A stretch of 64,000 nt of DNA from Gemmatimonadota bacterium (GTDB lineage Bacteria > Gemmatimonadota > Gemmatimonadetes > Gemmatimonadales > Gemmatimonadaceae): positions 222,898 through 286,897 of the forward strand of contig JAQBQB010000023.1 of the NCBI GenBank assembly GCA_028287235.1. The letters run 5' to 3'. Position numbers and translations under genes: made by a program. Position 1 is the stretch's first letter. Each line of letters begins with the position of its first letter. Below are positions 53,613 to 61,818 of the stretch, piece after piece. The notes beneath the pieces are model-generated. The model did not search any database, was not told the origin of the DNA, and was given only the letters and a program-made list of their open reading frames with translations.

Positions 53613-54038
53613 GTGACACACGATGACGTTGTGGCGAGCCTCAAGGCGGCGCTGAATCAGATGGCGGACGAGCAACGCTATTTGATTGACGTGGAGCTCA
53701 GCGAGCGCGCGCTTTGCGCGTGGCTCGCGGAGTATATGCGGCCGCGATTCGCGAGCTGGGATGTTGATCCTGAGTACAACCGATTTGGCGAGGCGACGAA
53801 GCGAGTCCACAGCGGCCCGGGTGGCGAATTACGCAGTGTCGTTCCGGACATCATCGTTCACCGTCGAGGACCGCATTTACTCGCTATCGAGGCAAAAACG
53901 GGTACGTCACGTTAGGTTCCCGCGAGCAATCAGCGAAAACTCATAGCATACAAACGCGGCCTTGGGTATCAGTTCGCCGCGTTCGTTCGCGTGCCCGTTG
54001 GCCGCGACGCGACGCCAGCAATCGTCGTTTGGATTTAA
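53613..54038 (+). pseudogene. PD-(D/E)xK nuclease-like gene interrupted by an in-frame TAG
   Basis: The first 100 codons (GTG start) encode a protein with VPDIIVHRRGPHLLAIEAKT, which fits the D-x(n)-ExK core of restriction-like nucleases. The frame then meets TAG at 53913-53915. The same frame continues for 40 codons with RKLIAYKRGLGYQFAAFVRV and ends at TAA 54036-54038, just as the end of such a domain should. One point mutation, or amber readthrough, thus separates the catalytic Lys from the last strands. Without readthrough the protein is probably unstable. It lies 36 bases after the kinase gene. Confidence 0.65.
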
Positions 54039-54129
54039 GAACATGCGAAGCCTCCCTCACGCCCGACCAATACGGCGGAGAACAAGCATTGCGCGACTGC
54101 TAGCTGACTAACACTGAGAGGTCAATCCT

Positions 54130-54933
54130 GTGGGTTCGGCGAGGGATCGGATCAAGCGAGTGCGCGAAGCGCACGAACACGTTGAGGAGTTGGTTTCGCG
54201 TCCTGAGACCACGTTTATCATTCACTACTCGTGCGAGAGTTTTTACGATCGCGCCGATGGCGCCACGCCTCGAATTACCTCCATCGCAATCCGTAATTAT
54301 AGCAATGGCCAGACACATTCATTCTCAATCCATAAGGTCGCCGAGGTAACCGGAACACCCGCCGGTGCGATAACAGTCTCGTACGACCGTCTTGAGCGCG
54401 CGACGCTGGACGAGTTTTTTGAATTCGTTCGTTTGCACCAGACGAATCAGTGGGTGCATTGGAATATGCGTGATATCAACTATGGCTTTCCGGCAATTGA
54501 GCATCGATACCGTGTTCTTGGCGGCACGCCGGTTGTCATCGACGATTCACGCAAGCACGATTTGGCGCGACTGCTCTCCGCGATGTACGGCCTTCGTTAC
54601 ATTGGCCATCCGCGACTAGAGAGCCTAGTTGACAAGAACAGTATTACGCGTCTCGACTTTCTATCGGGCAAGGAAGAAGCTGATGCGTTTGAGGCCGGCG
54701 AATACGTTCGGCTGCACCAATCGACACTCCGAAAGGTGGACGTGTTAGCCACGATCCTTGAACGAGCTGCGGACGGCTCGCTGAAGACAAATTCAGGCTG
54801 GTTCGACCGACATGGATACTCGCCCGCAGCGGTTGGCGAATTGGTGAAAGACCATTGGGGATTTGCTCTCTTCGCCGTGTTGGCCAGCATCGCATCGATT
54901 GTCGGGTTGTACTACACACTTCGCCCGCGTTAG
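54130..54933 (+). CDS. hypothetical protein with C-terminal membrane anchor
   Basis: A 267-residue product with a GTG start and GAGAGG 8 bases upstream. The N-terminal half (TTFIIHYSCESFYDR, PRITSIAIRNYSNGQTHSFS) has the strand pattern of DEDD/RNase-H-like folds, and WVHWNMRDINYGFPAIEHRY resembles their second motif, but the usual metal-binding Asp residues are not clear. The end (WGFALFAVLASIASIVGLYY) is a single membrane helix with a short basic tail. It may be a membrane-tethered effector. No family could be named. Confidence 0.65.
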   Translation: MGSARDRIKRVREAHEHVEELVSRPETTFIIHYSCESFYDRADGATPRITSIAIRNYSNGQTHSFSIHKVAEVTGTPAGAITVSYDRLERATLDEFFEFVRLHQTNQWVHWNMRDINYGFPAIEHRYRVLGGTPVVIDDSRKHDLARLLSAMYGLRYIGHPRLESLVDKNSITRLDFLSGKEEADAFEAGEYVRLHQSTLRKVDVLATILERAADGSLKTNSGWFDRHGYSPAAVGELVKDHWGFALFAVLASIASIVGLYYTLRPR

Positions 54934-55260
54934 GTCGTTGTCGTGAGCGACGAACCTTAGGCAGCGCAATGATGGCTTGACAGTAGAGGATGCAGTCGTG
55001 CAAGTAACTGACCTTTACCATGTCACCGACATGGATTATTCCCCAGCTGGGCGCAGCGGGAATTCAGCGAGCAACCGGTCTCTCAGCCTCATACGCTCGG
55101 CGTATCCTGCATGGGCATCACGTTCCTCGGCCGGAGCACTGGCCGGCACTTCTAGCCGCGATTACCGAGAACGACTGATCATGGCCGAGGCTGCTGTGTA
55201 GTGTTCCGCCGGCCGGTAAGCGGCTCAGTTTTCTCCTCAGTTTTCTCCTCAGTCGCGCCC
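54934..55260. other. intergenic stretch without a supported gene
   Basis: These 327 bases hold only weak short frames. Near the right end there is a tandem repeat of the 12-base unit CTCAGTTTTCTC, twice plus a partial copy (55224-55254), just beyond the stop of the Vsr gene. It could act in Vsr transcript termination, but no hairpin with a T-run is evident. Confidence 0.5.
55224..55254. repeat. 12-bp tandem repeat (2.5 copies)
   Basis: CTCAGTTTTCTC occurs twice in direct succession and is followed by CTCAG. The unit is unlike the surrounding GC-rich sequence. Confidence 0.6.
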
Positions 55261-55770
55261 TCAATTTTGCGCTCCTTGAGCGTTGCTGAGGCGCCTCCCT
55301 GCCCGCGATCTCGCGGCTCGCGGAGTCGGTAGTCGGGACAACCGACTACGCTGATCGATTTTTCCCGTTTCGAGGGCGACGCTAAGACGCCGCAGAACGC
55401 GCGCCTCGTTCGTTAGCGAGGACTGCCAGAACCTGACCACGCGCCAGCCGGCTGAACGAAGCAACCGGTTCACCGCACGATCCCGGCGACGGTTGCCGAG
55501 AATCTTCGCAGTCCAATACGCCGTGTTTGACTTTGGGAGTCGAAACTTCCGGGGGTTGCCGTGCCAGAAATCGCCGTCGATGAACACAGCCACTCTGGCA
55601 GCGGAAAACACGAAGTCAGGTTTTCCCGGAAGTAAGCTCCCTCGGCGCCAGCCTCGGATTCGGTTCTTTCGCAGCATCCGAATGAACTGCAACTCCGTTG
55701 CGTCGTTGCCGCGCGATCGGATGCGGCCCATGATGACCGAGCGCTGCTCCACGCTGAACATATCTGCCAT
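55261..55770 (-). CDS. vsr: very short patch repair endonuclease
   Basis: The 169-residue Vsr-family enzyme nicks DNA next to T:G mismatches left by deamination of 5-methylcytosine. It shows MGRIRSRGNDATELQFIRML, LLPGKPDFVFSAARVAVFID with catalytic D52, and GDFWHGNPRKF with H70. The C-terminal 30 residues are basic. It is divergent from the cytosine methyltransferase, with 138 bases between them. Pairing with such a methylase is the classical arrangement and supports the function. The start is ATG at 55770; an upstream TTG is less likely. Confidence 0.93.
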   Translation of the reverse strand: MADMFSVEQRSVIMGRIRSRGNDATELQFIRMLRKNRIRGWRRGSLLPGKPDFVFSAARVAVFIDGDFWHGNPRKFRLPKSNTAYWTAKILGNRRRDRAVNRLLRSAGWRVVRFWQSSLTNEARVLRRLSVALETGKIDQRSRLSRLPTPRAARSRAGRRLSNAQGAQN

Positions 55771-55908
55771 CAAGACATCCCTTCGCCCCGCGGCTTCGCC
55801 GCTTCGAACCGCTGGAGCCGAATATTAAGGTCTTCTAATAATTAGGCGCGATCCTTCGGCCGCTGTGCCCGCCTTGCAGCGTGACGCTCAACGACGTATC
55901 ATGCTGCC

Positions 55909-56991
55909 ATGACGCAAGTTATCGCTGCTGCTCCGACCAGGAAGACCCCGCGAGCCGCTGACGCCGATGAGAGCCGGCCTGTCAAGGTCGGATGCCTCTT
56001 CGCCGCGATGGGCGGCTTCGCTAAGGCCTTCCAAAAGGTGGGCGCGGATGTGGTCTGGGCAAACGAAATCGATCGGTTCGCGGTGGAAACATTTCGCCTG
56101 AATTTCCCAACGGTCAGGTGTGTTCACAAACCCGTCGAGGATCTAACCGTTCGCGGAGACAAGCTTGAGCCGGTCGATATCCTGACCGCCGGTTTTCCCT
56201 GCCAGCCGTTCTCTGTTGCCGGGGATAAACTCGGATTCAAGGACGTGCGGGGGATGCTTTTCCTTGAGATTATCCGAATTCTCCGCGAGTTCGGGAAAAA
56301 GAAACCCGCGATTTTACTCCTTGAAAACGTCAGACATTTTCGAACGCACGACAAAGGCAGAACCTTCAAGCGGGTACAATCGGAGATTCAGCGCGCCGGC
56401 TATTGGTTCAGTGAGAAGGATGCGCAAGTCCTTAACACTTCAACGCACACGAAGATTCCGCAGAATCGCGATCGTGTATTCATGGTCGCGATGAACACCG
56501 ATCTGTTTTCGTCAAATACTTTCGAATTTCCTGATCCACTGCCAGACGGCTCGGTGAAGCCAGTTCGAGATTTCTTGGATTTGGACAAGAAGGCGCCAGC
56601 GGAGTGTTACTTCCAGCCGTCGTCCCAGTATTACGCGTTGTTTGTCGAAGCAATGGCAAGCGGCGACCCGCGAGCGGTCTACCAACTTCGTCGCAACTAT
56701 GTGCGCGAGAATATGTCCGGTGAGTGCTTCACGATCATGGCCAACATCGGAGATGGCGGGCATAACGACCCGGTGATCAAAGACCGCTGGGGCATCCGAA
56801 AGCTGACACGTCGCGAATGCGCCCGTCTTCAAGGCTACGACGACAGCTTCAAGTTTCCGCCCAATATGTCGCGGGCGCAGCTCGGAAAGCAGATCGGCAA
56901 TTCTGTTACCGTTCCCCTTGTCGTGCGCCTCGCCAAGTCCTGCCTCGCAGAGTTACGAAAATTAGACGCCGCCGAGCGTACCGCATCGTGA
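55909..56991 (+). CDS. dcm: DNA (cytosine-5) methyltransferase
   Basis: The 360-residue enzyme has the ordered m5C motifs: I (GCLFAAMGGFAKAFQKVGAD), IV with catalytic C98 (AGFPCQPFSVAGDKLGF), VI (LLLENVRHF), VIII (IPQNRDRVFMVAMN), IX (RRECARLQGYDDSF) and X (GKQIGNSVTVPLVVRLA). The target-recognition region between VIII and IX is short (about 110 residues), and the recognised DNA sequence cannot be read from it. The stop overlaps the GTG of the GHKL ATPase gene (GTGA), so methylase and ATPase are coupled. The symbol marks the family, not the E. coli specificity. Confidence 0.95.
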   Translation: MTQVIAAAPTRKTPRAADADESRPVKVGCLFAAMGGFAKAFQKVGADVVWANEIDRFAVETFRLNFPTVRCVHKPVEDLTVRGDKLEPVDILTAGFPCQPFSVAGDKLGFKDVRGMLFLEIIRILREFGKKKPAILLLENVRHFRTHDKGRTFKRVQSEIQRAGYWFSEKDAQVLNTSTHTKIPQNRDRVFMVAMNTDLFSSNTFEFPDPLPDGSVKPVRDFLDLDKKAPAECYFQPSSQYYALFVEAMASGDPRAVYQLRRNYVRENMSGECFTIMANIGDGGHNDPVIKDRWGIRKLTRRECARLQGYDDSFKFPPNMSRAQLGKQIGNSVTVPLVVRLAKSCLAELRKLDAAERTAS

Positions 56992-58859
56992 CAGACGCAC
57001 TCGGGTGGATTTTTGCGAAGGTCGCAGGCGGCCAAGACAGTGGATTTCACGATGCAGGCGTCGAAACGTTCAAGGGCGATTTCAGCCGATACTTGGCGCG
57101 AGAGCTAATTCAAAACAGCCTCGATGCCCGGCTGGATCAAAACAAGCCGGCTGAGATTCACTTTGCTGTCGAGGACATCCCCGTTCTCGATATCCCAGAT
57201 GCGAAACGCCTCGCCGCCACCATCCAACGCTGCGGTGAGTATTGGTCGAGAGATAAGAAGGCGAAGTTCTTCTTTCAGCGCGCTGTCGACCTGCTGAGCA
57301 AAGGAAACATCACTACGCTCCGGGTGAGCGATTATAACACGACGGGCGTTCAAGGAAGCGACGCCGATCGAGACCAGAACTGGTACAACTTGGTTCGATG
57401 CAGCGGATCGTCATCCAAAGGCGGAGGCGAGGGCGGTTCGTTCGGGATCGGGAAGAACGCACCACTGGCAGCGAGTCAGCTTCGCACGGTTCTGTATTCC
57501 ACGCGAACGGCAGACGGCGTTGCATTTCAGGGAATCGCGAAACTCGCCACGCACAGTCATCCTGACGGTGGTAAAGCGCAGGCGACCGGCTATTTGGGCG
57601 GCCCGGATGGCGAATCCGTTCGTGCCGTCGCCGCAGTGCCGAAGCGCTTTCTGCGCAGCCAGCAAGGGACTGACATTTTCATCCTCGGTATCGCCGCCGC
57701 GCCATCTTGGAACGATGATCTAACGTTCTCTGTGCTAGAGAATTTCTGGCCCGCAATTCATTTCAAGGATCTGCAAGTAACCATAGGCGAGACGCGGATC
57801 ACCGCTGACAACCTGGAGAGCTTGTTAGAGGCGTTCTCGACGAAAGACGGATTTTCGGCGCATCACTACTTCCGTGCTTTCACAAACCCCACAAAGTACG
57901 TCAAGGCAGACCTGCCTTTCCTCAAGAGAGTCGATCTTTATCTGCGGGTCGGCGAGCCTGACTTGCCTAAACGCATTGCGATGATCCGCAAAACGGGGAT
58001 GGTTATTTACCCGCGCCAATTTCGATCTCCGTTGAAGTTCAGCGGCGTATTTCTGTGCAGAAACGATCGCGGCAACGAGATACTGCGTGACATGGAGCCG
58101 CCTAGACACGACTCGTGGGACCCCGATCTGCCCGAAAAGGGGCAGAACAAAAAGGTCGACAGCGAGCTAACGTCGTTTCTCCGTGAAAACGTTCGGGGTC
58201 TCACGCCTGCGGACGAGGCGAAATCACTCGCCATTCCGGGGCTAAGTCGATTTCTGCCCGATGATGAAGAGAGCCCCGAACAGGACTTCGATGCTCAGCC
58301 AGAAGCTGACATCCGCGAAGAGTCGGCCGATCGGCGCCCCATCGCCAAAACCCTTCCCGGCCAGCGCATCGATCCTAGAAGACGAGTCTCGCCGCCCGAT
58401 AACACCGTTGTTGGAGAAGAGCCGAGTGACACGGAGGGTCCAGATGACGAGGGGCCTGGCCCAGAACCCGACGGTCCGCCCAACGAGGGCGAGGGCGGCC
58501 GAAGCAAGCGAACAGGCGACTCGGGCGGTCCAAGCGACGGAACAACCAGGACTCCTATCCCGATTCTCTACCGAACATTCTCCCGCGATCGTTCGGCCGG
58601 CCTGTACATGGCAGTGGTCACGGCGAAACAGAAAGGGACGCGGGACGCACTGTTGCAGATCAATAATATCGGCGACGACGGACGGAAAAATCCTGCTGAG
58701 ATTTCCGTCGCACGAACGTCGAAGGACGAGGTTCTGCCGGTGAGGGGAAACACCATCGGCCCGGTTCGTCTGACAGGCGGCAAACCCGTGCGGATCGAAC
58801 TGGTGCTATCAGAGCCGGCGCGGGTTTCCATGGAGGTTGGAGCACATGAGGCTGAGTGA
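56988..58859 (+). CDS. GHKL-type ATPase of the island
   Basis: The 623-residue protein has a GHKL/Bergerat ATP-binding fold near its N-terminus: N-box ELIQNSLDA with N43, G1-like RVSDYNTTGV with D115, and G2 lid GGSFGIGKNAPLAAS at 149-163. A second domain with strand-rich segments follows. Then comes an acidic Pro/Gly-rich linker (residues about 425-530; EEPSDTEGPDDEGPGPEPDG) and a C-terminal beta domain. MutL, MORC and Hsp90 share the fold, and MutL-like ATPases occur in methylase-linked defence loci. It is coupled to the methylase gene upstream (GTGA) and to the next gene (14-base overlap). Confidence 0.85.
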   Translation: MTDALGWIFAKVAGGQDSGFHDAGVETFKGDFSRYLARELIQNSLDARLDQNKPAEIHFAVEDIPVLDIPDAKRLAATIQRCGEYWSRDKKAKFFFQRAVDLLSKGNITTLRVSDYNTTGVQGSDADRDQNWYNLVRCSGSSSKGGGEGGSFGIGKNAPLAASQLRTVLYSTRTADGVAFQGIAKLATHSHPDGGKAQATGYLGGPDGESVRAVAAVPKRFLRSQQGTDIFILGIAAAPSWNDDLTFSVLENFWPAIHFKDLQVTIGETRITADNLESLLEAFSTKDGFSAHHYFRAFTNPTKYVKADLPFLKRVDLYLRVGEPDLPKRIAMIRKTGMVIYPRQFRSPLKFSGVFLCRNDRGNEILRDMEPPRHDSWDPDLPEKGQNKKVDSELTSFLRENVRGLTPADEAKSLAIPGLSRFLPDDEESPEQDFDAQPEADIREESADRRPIAKTLPGQRIDPRRRVSPPDNTVVGEEPSDTEGPDDEGPGPEPDGPPNEGEGGRSKRTGDSGGPSDGTTRTPIPILYRTFSRDRSAGLYMAVVTAKQKGTRDALLQINNIGDDGRKNPAEISVARTSKDEVLPVRGNTIGPVRLTGGKPVRIELVLSEPARVSMEVGAHEAE

Positions 58860-59682
58860 GCGCTCCTATCCTCACCCAGTCGTCGGCAATCGCGACGATG
58901 TACCGGGCGCGGCCTTTCAGGCAGCCGTTACGGCGACGAGCGACAAAGAGAATTTCTATATCGATATTCAGATCCAGTGCAGCAGCGCATCGGTGCAATC
59001 ACTGATCCAAGAGCAACGTGCGACGTTTGTCGCCCACGTTGAATGCAGCAATACATTATATCGACAAGCGTTCCGCTTTGCGGAGCCGAGCCATCGGATA
59101 AAGATTCCTGGCAGCCGCCTGTTCGACAAGTTTGAAGTCAACGTATTGGCATGTGCTTCTGCGAACGTAGCCGGCTACGCCGTGGCGGGGGCACATCCCG
59201 ATTATGGGGATGCGACCTTCGACTTATCGGAAGGCGATATCGTCGCAGTGGCGGATGGTCACGAGTTCCTAGCTGAATTCGAGGATGCCCTAGCGCGAAT
59301 TGGATCGATCATGCAAGTCGACGAATCCCGCGACGAAGACGACGGGATTATGAAGGTCGATTGGAATGGGAAACGAATTGTAATAATTCTGAGCAAGAAG
59401 GATTTCGCTACATATAGCATTTTGAAAGGAATTGAGCCAATTGGAAGCACTCTTGCCTCAATGATCGTCTTGCCAGTTTTGATACAGGCTTTACGCTATG
59501 CGAAAAATTCTGAGTCCGACCTGGCAGGGTGCCGCTGGCATGACATTCTTCAGCGCAGGCTTGCAAAACTCAGCGTATCGGGGTCGGATTTCGACGAGCT
59601 TGAGGTGGCCCAGCAGCTTCTTGAGCTGCCGATAAAGCGAGCATTGGCGTCAGCGCGTGCGCTTCAAGAGGGCGAATTATAG
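58846..59682 (+). CDS. uncharacterised protein X of the methylase/ATPase operon
   Basis: A 278-residue protein with no family that I recognise. It starts MRLSERSYPHPVVGNRDDVP. The first half is beta-rich (YIDIQIQCSSASVQSLIQEQ, FVAHVECSNTLYRQAFRF). A short loop with EDDGIMKVDWNGKRIVIILS leads to helical segments (VLPVLIQALRYAKNSESDLA). GGAGG (58832-58836) lies 9 bases before the ATG. It overlaps the ATPase gene by 14 bases and its TAG shares one base with the next GTG, so it is inside a tightly coupled operon and probably a subunit of the same system. Confidence 0.7.
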   Translation: MRLSERSYPHPVVGNRDDVPGAAFQAAVTATSDKENFYIDIQIQCSSASVQSLIQEQRATFVAHVECSNTLYRQAFRFAEPSHRIKIPGSRLFDKFEVNVLACASANVAGYAVAGAHPDYGDATFDLSEGDIVAVADGHEFLAEFEDALARIGSIMQVDESRDEDDGIMKVDWNGKRIVIILSKKDFATYSILKGIEPIGSTLASMIVLPVLIQALRYAKNSESDLAGCRWHDILQRRLAKLSVSGSDFDELEVAQQLLELPIKRALASARALQEGEL

Positions 59683-60476
59683 TGGCCGCCTTGCACATTC
59701 TGACCGAGCCATTTACCGGACGGCTGAAGCGAACGATTCCGGAACATCTCGACTGGTATACGTACGACGAGTCTTTTGCCGAGGATTTTTCGAGCGGCGG
59801 AGGATGGGACATTCCCACCAATGTTGAACCGCAAATCTCGTCCGGCGCGTTGCGGGACGTTCTTACGATTCCAGAGGACGGCGACCTTAAAGACCTCGAG
59901 AACTCGATTCGACTTCACAAGGCGCTGCCCAGCCTGACGCCTGTGCAGGCTAGGGATCCGCGACTCTGGACGCGCCTCACCCACGTTGAGTTTTGGCCAT
60001 ACATGCGCACGAGGTGGCCTATTGAGCGCTATATGTCGGACAGACAAAAGGCGCAGCGGTACATCGAGGGGCGCTACTTCGTCACGAGGTCCGAGGGTCG
60101 CGCACTTCTGCGCAACGGCATCGCGCGATTGTGGTGGTACGCACATCTCACACACGATGACGCACGAAACAATCCGTACGAGCTAACGGCAGTACTGCTC
60201 AATACTCTCGATATCACGCAACAGATTCTTGAGCGAAGCCTCGGCAGGTGTGAAGCCGTCTTGGTGGGCTTTCTCGAATTCTTGCTTCAAAATCCTAGGC
60301 TGCTTGAGCGGGGCGAGATCAATCGCGCGACGATTCGCGACCTCGCGAAATCGCTCAATCTATTCGGGGGAGTCGCGGTTTTAGACTGCTTAACACCCGG
60401 AGTACTGAAGCAGCACCTTCACCGCGAGTTGAGCCGTATTGAGACGAAAGCGAATGGCGAGAAAGCCGAACCCTGA
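59682..60476 (+). CDS. uncharacterised protein Y of the methylase/ATPase operon
   Basis: A 264-residue, mainly helical protein with many aromatic residues: HVEFWPYMRTRWPIERYMSD, YIEGRYFVTRSEGRALLRNG and IARLWWYAHLTHDDARNNPY. From memory it resembles families labelled DUF6339 that occur near cytosine methylases, but I cannot confirm this. The GTG start shares a base with the stop of protein X. It ends 13 bases before the convergent Mrr gene. Role unknown; co-occurrence with the methylase and GHKL ATPase suggests a common system. Confidence 0.7.
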   Translation: MAALHILTEPFTGRLKRTIPEHLDWYTYDESFAEDFSSGGGWDIPTNVEPQISSGALRDVLTIPEDGDLKDLENSIRLHKALPSLTPVQARDPRLWTRLTHVEFWPYMRTRWPIERYMSDRQKAQRYIEGRYFVTRSEGRALLRNGIARLWWYAHLTHDDARNNPYELTAVLLNTLDITQQILERSLGRCEAVLVGFLEFLLQNPRLLERGEINRATIRDLAKSLNLFGGVAVLDCLTPGVLKQHLHRELSRIETKANGEKAEP

Positions 60477-60489
60477 CGCGCCGTCCACG

Positions 60490-61398
60490 TCACAACGAGC
60501 GAAACCACGCTGTCTCCACGTCGACCTCTTCGACCTGCCGGGTCCGAACACCCAAGTTGAGTTCCTTTAACTTGTCCGCGAGAAGATCCCCATCGATCAG
60601 ATCAATCGGTGGAGCACCGTCGCGAGTAGCCTCGGCGCGCGCATCTCTCGTAAATCCTCCAGTGCTGATGATTAGACCCTTATCGGCTCTACCCATCATG
60701 GCTCCGCGAAAGTCGCGTACCGCCGCTGAACCCGCGTTGCCTTTGTAGCGCTTGCACTGAAACATCACCGGAAAGCTGATAAGGCCAGCGACTCTAATGA
60801 TCCCATGGCCATCGATGCCGCCGTCGCCCGACCGGCCAGTGACCTCCACTTCGATAAAGCCCGATTCACGCAGCAGGCGCTGACACAGACGTTCAAAAGC
60901 AGCCGGCAGCATAGCTAGCAGCGCGGCCGTCAAAGCCTCTCGCCAATCCGGAAGAACGTCGGGTTCATCGGACAACGTTTCGGGTACAGGGAGCGGCACT
61001 CTACGCCGACGCCGGGGCTTCGAGGCGCCGCGCGCGGACCGAATCACCTTCGCCACCTTCGCCGTGTCGACCGACTCCGTCTCGCTCGCCTTGGGCGTCA
61101 GGGCCCACACGCCGTGTGCCGAATTCGTCACCAGGCCGTATTTCTTCAAGTATGTACGCGCCCACGCCAACCTGTATTCCAATTCGGTCCTTCGGCCGCT
61201 TCCGTGCGGCGCTTCCAACACGTCCTTCGAAGGCTTGATAAGATCGATCACCTTGTCGCCGAGTTCCGCAATCGACGCACTGCCGCCGAGTTCCCGCAAC
61301 GCCGCCAGTGTGGGGTTCATGAGGTCGAGCGGCGACGGCACGACAGCATTGCGAGGCCTTCGGCGCGACGGGGCTCGGTTCGAGACTTTCGAAGCCAT
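60490..61398 (-). CDS. Mrr-type restriction endonuclease
   Basis: The 302-residue protein has an N-terminal winged-helix DNA-binding domain (about 30-105; LAALRELGGSASIAELGDKV). A basic linker is followed by a PD-(D/E)xK-type catalytic domain: FERLCQRLLRESGF, GDGGIDGHGI with D196 and FQCKRYKG with Q214 and K216. Mrr enzymes cut DNA with methylated bases or unusual modifications, or act as type IIP-like enzymes with a matching methylase. The gene converges on the methylase operon. The start is the ATG at 61398; a longer frame would run into the right boundary repeat and is not supported. Confidence 0.9.
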   Translation of the reverse strand: MASKVSNRAPSRRRPRNAVVPSPLDLMNPTLAALRELGGSASIAELGDKVIDLIKPSKDVLEAPHGSGRRTELEYRLAWARTYLKKYGLVTNSAHGVWALTPKASETESVDTAKVAKVIRSARGASKPRRRRRVPLPVPETLSDEPDVLPDWREALTAALLAMLPAAFERLCQRLLRESGFIEVEVTGRSGDGGIDGHGIIRVAGLISFPVMFQCKRYKGNAGSAAVRDFRGAMMGRADKGLIISTGGFTRDARAEATRDGAPPIDLIDGDLLADKLKELNLGVRTRQVEEVDVETAWFRSL

Positions 61399-61515
61399 TC
61401 TGATTGTTGAATGAAGGTCAGGTCCGAGACGCAGTTGGCAAGTAGGAAAGTCTACTACCACGAGTAGTCCAGGGCGACCCTGAACGGAAGCGTGCGAAGC
61501 GGAAGCGGTAAGGGA

Positions 61516-61545
61516 CCTTCTCCCTATACCCATCGACGCCATCGC
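61516..61545. repeat. right boundary repeat of the island
   Basis: This 30-base segment matches 51917-51946 except for one base. The matching second arm of the left hairpin is absent here. The 420 bases between the Mrr start and the next gene hold this repeat and no gene that I can support. Confidence 0.8.
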
Positions 61546-61818
61546 CGAGGAAGGACGCGCCAGGAAACACCGCTATCATTCCTGGACGAACGGCCGCCGA
61601 CGCCTCGCGACGCTAGCTCAATCTCGGCGCGTCCCATGCTATGCCGGAGAGAGTATAGAGGAAATTCGTACGGACCTCTTGGGGAGGCGGGCCACCTCTT
61701 TCGAACCCGGAAAACGAGCGCTCGCTCCGCCTCTGGGTAGGCCCGATTTTCGTCGCCGCCAGCGCGAGCTTGAATGTGCTCTTTTCCGTCCCGCGCGAAT
61801 TCACCGAGCGCGCCGCGA

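Larger units (their letters stand above)
51917..61545. mobile_element. defence-type genomic island bounded by 30-bp direct repeats
   Basis: The segment is delimited by 30-base direct repeats (29/30 identical). It is visibly poorer in GC than the flanking core, uses many AT-ending codons, and contains DNA modification, mismatch-repair and restriction genes plus a Ser/Thr kinase. No integrase or transposase gene is seen, and no tRNA lies at either end, so the mode of transfer is unknown. The repeats could be attachment-site remnants or dispersed repeats that recombined. Confidence 0.6.

Noticed and set aside
54977..55201. 74-codon forward frame between the tail-anchored protein and vsr
   Set aside because: No ribosome-binding site, no domain, and Ser/Ala-rich composition.
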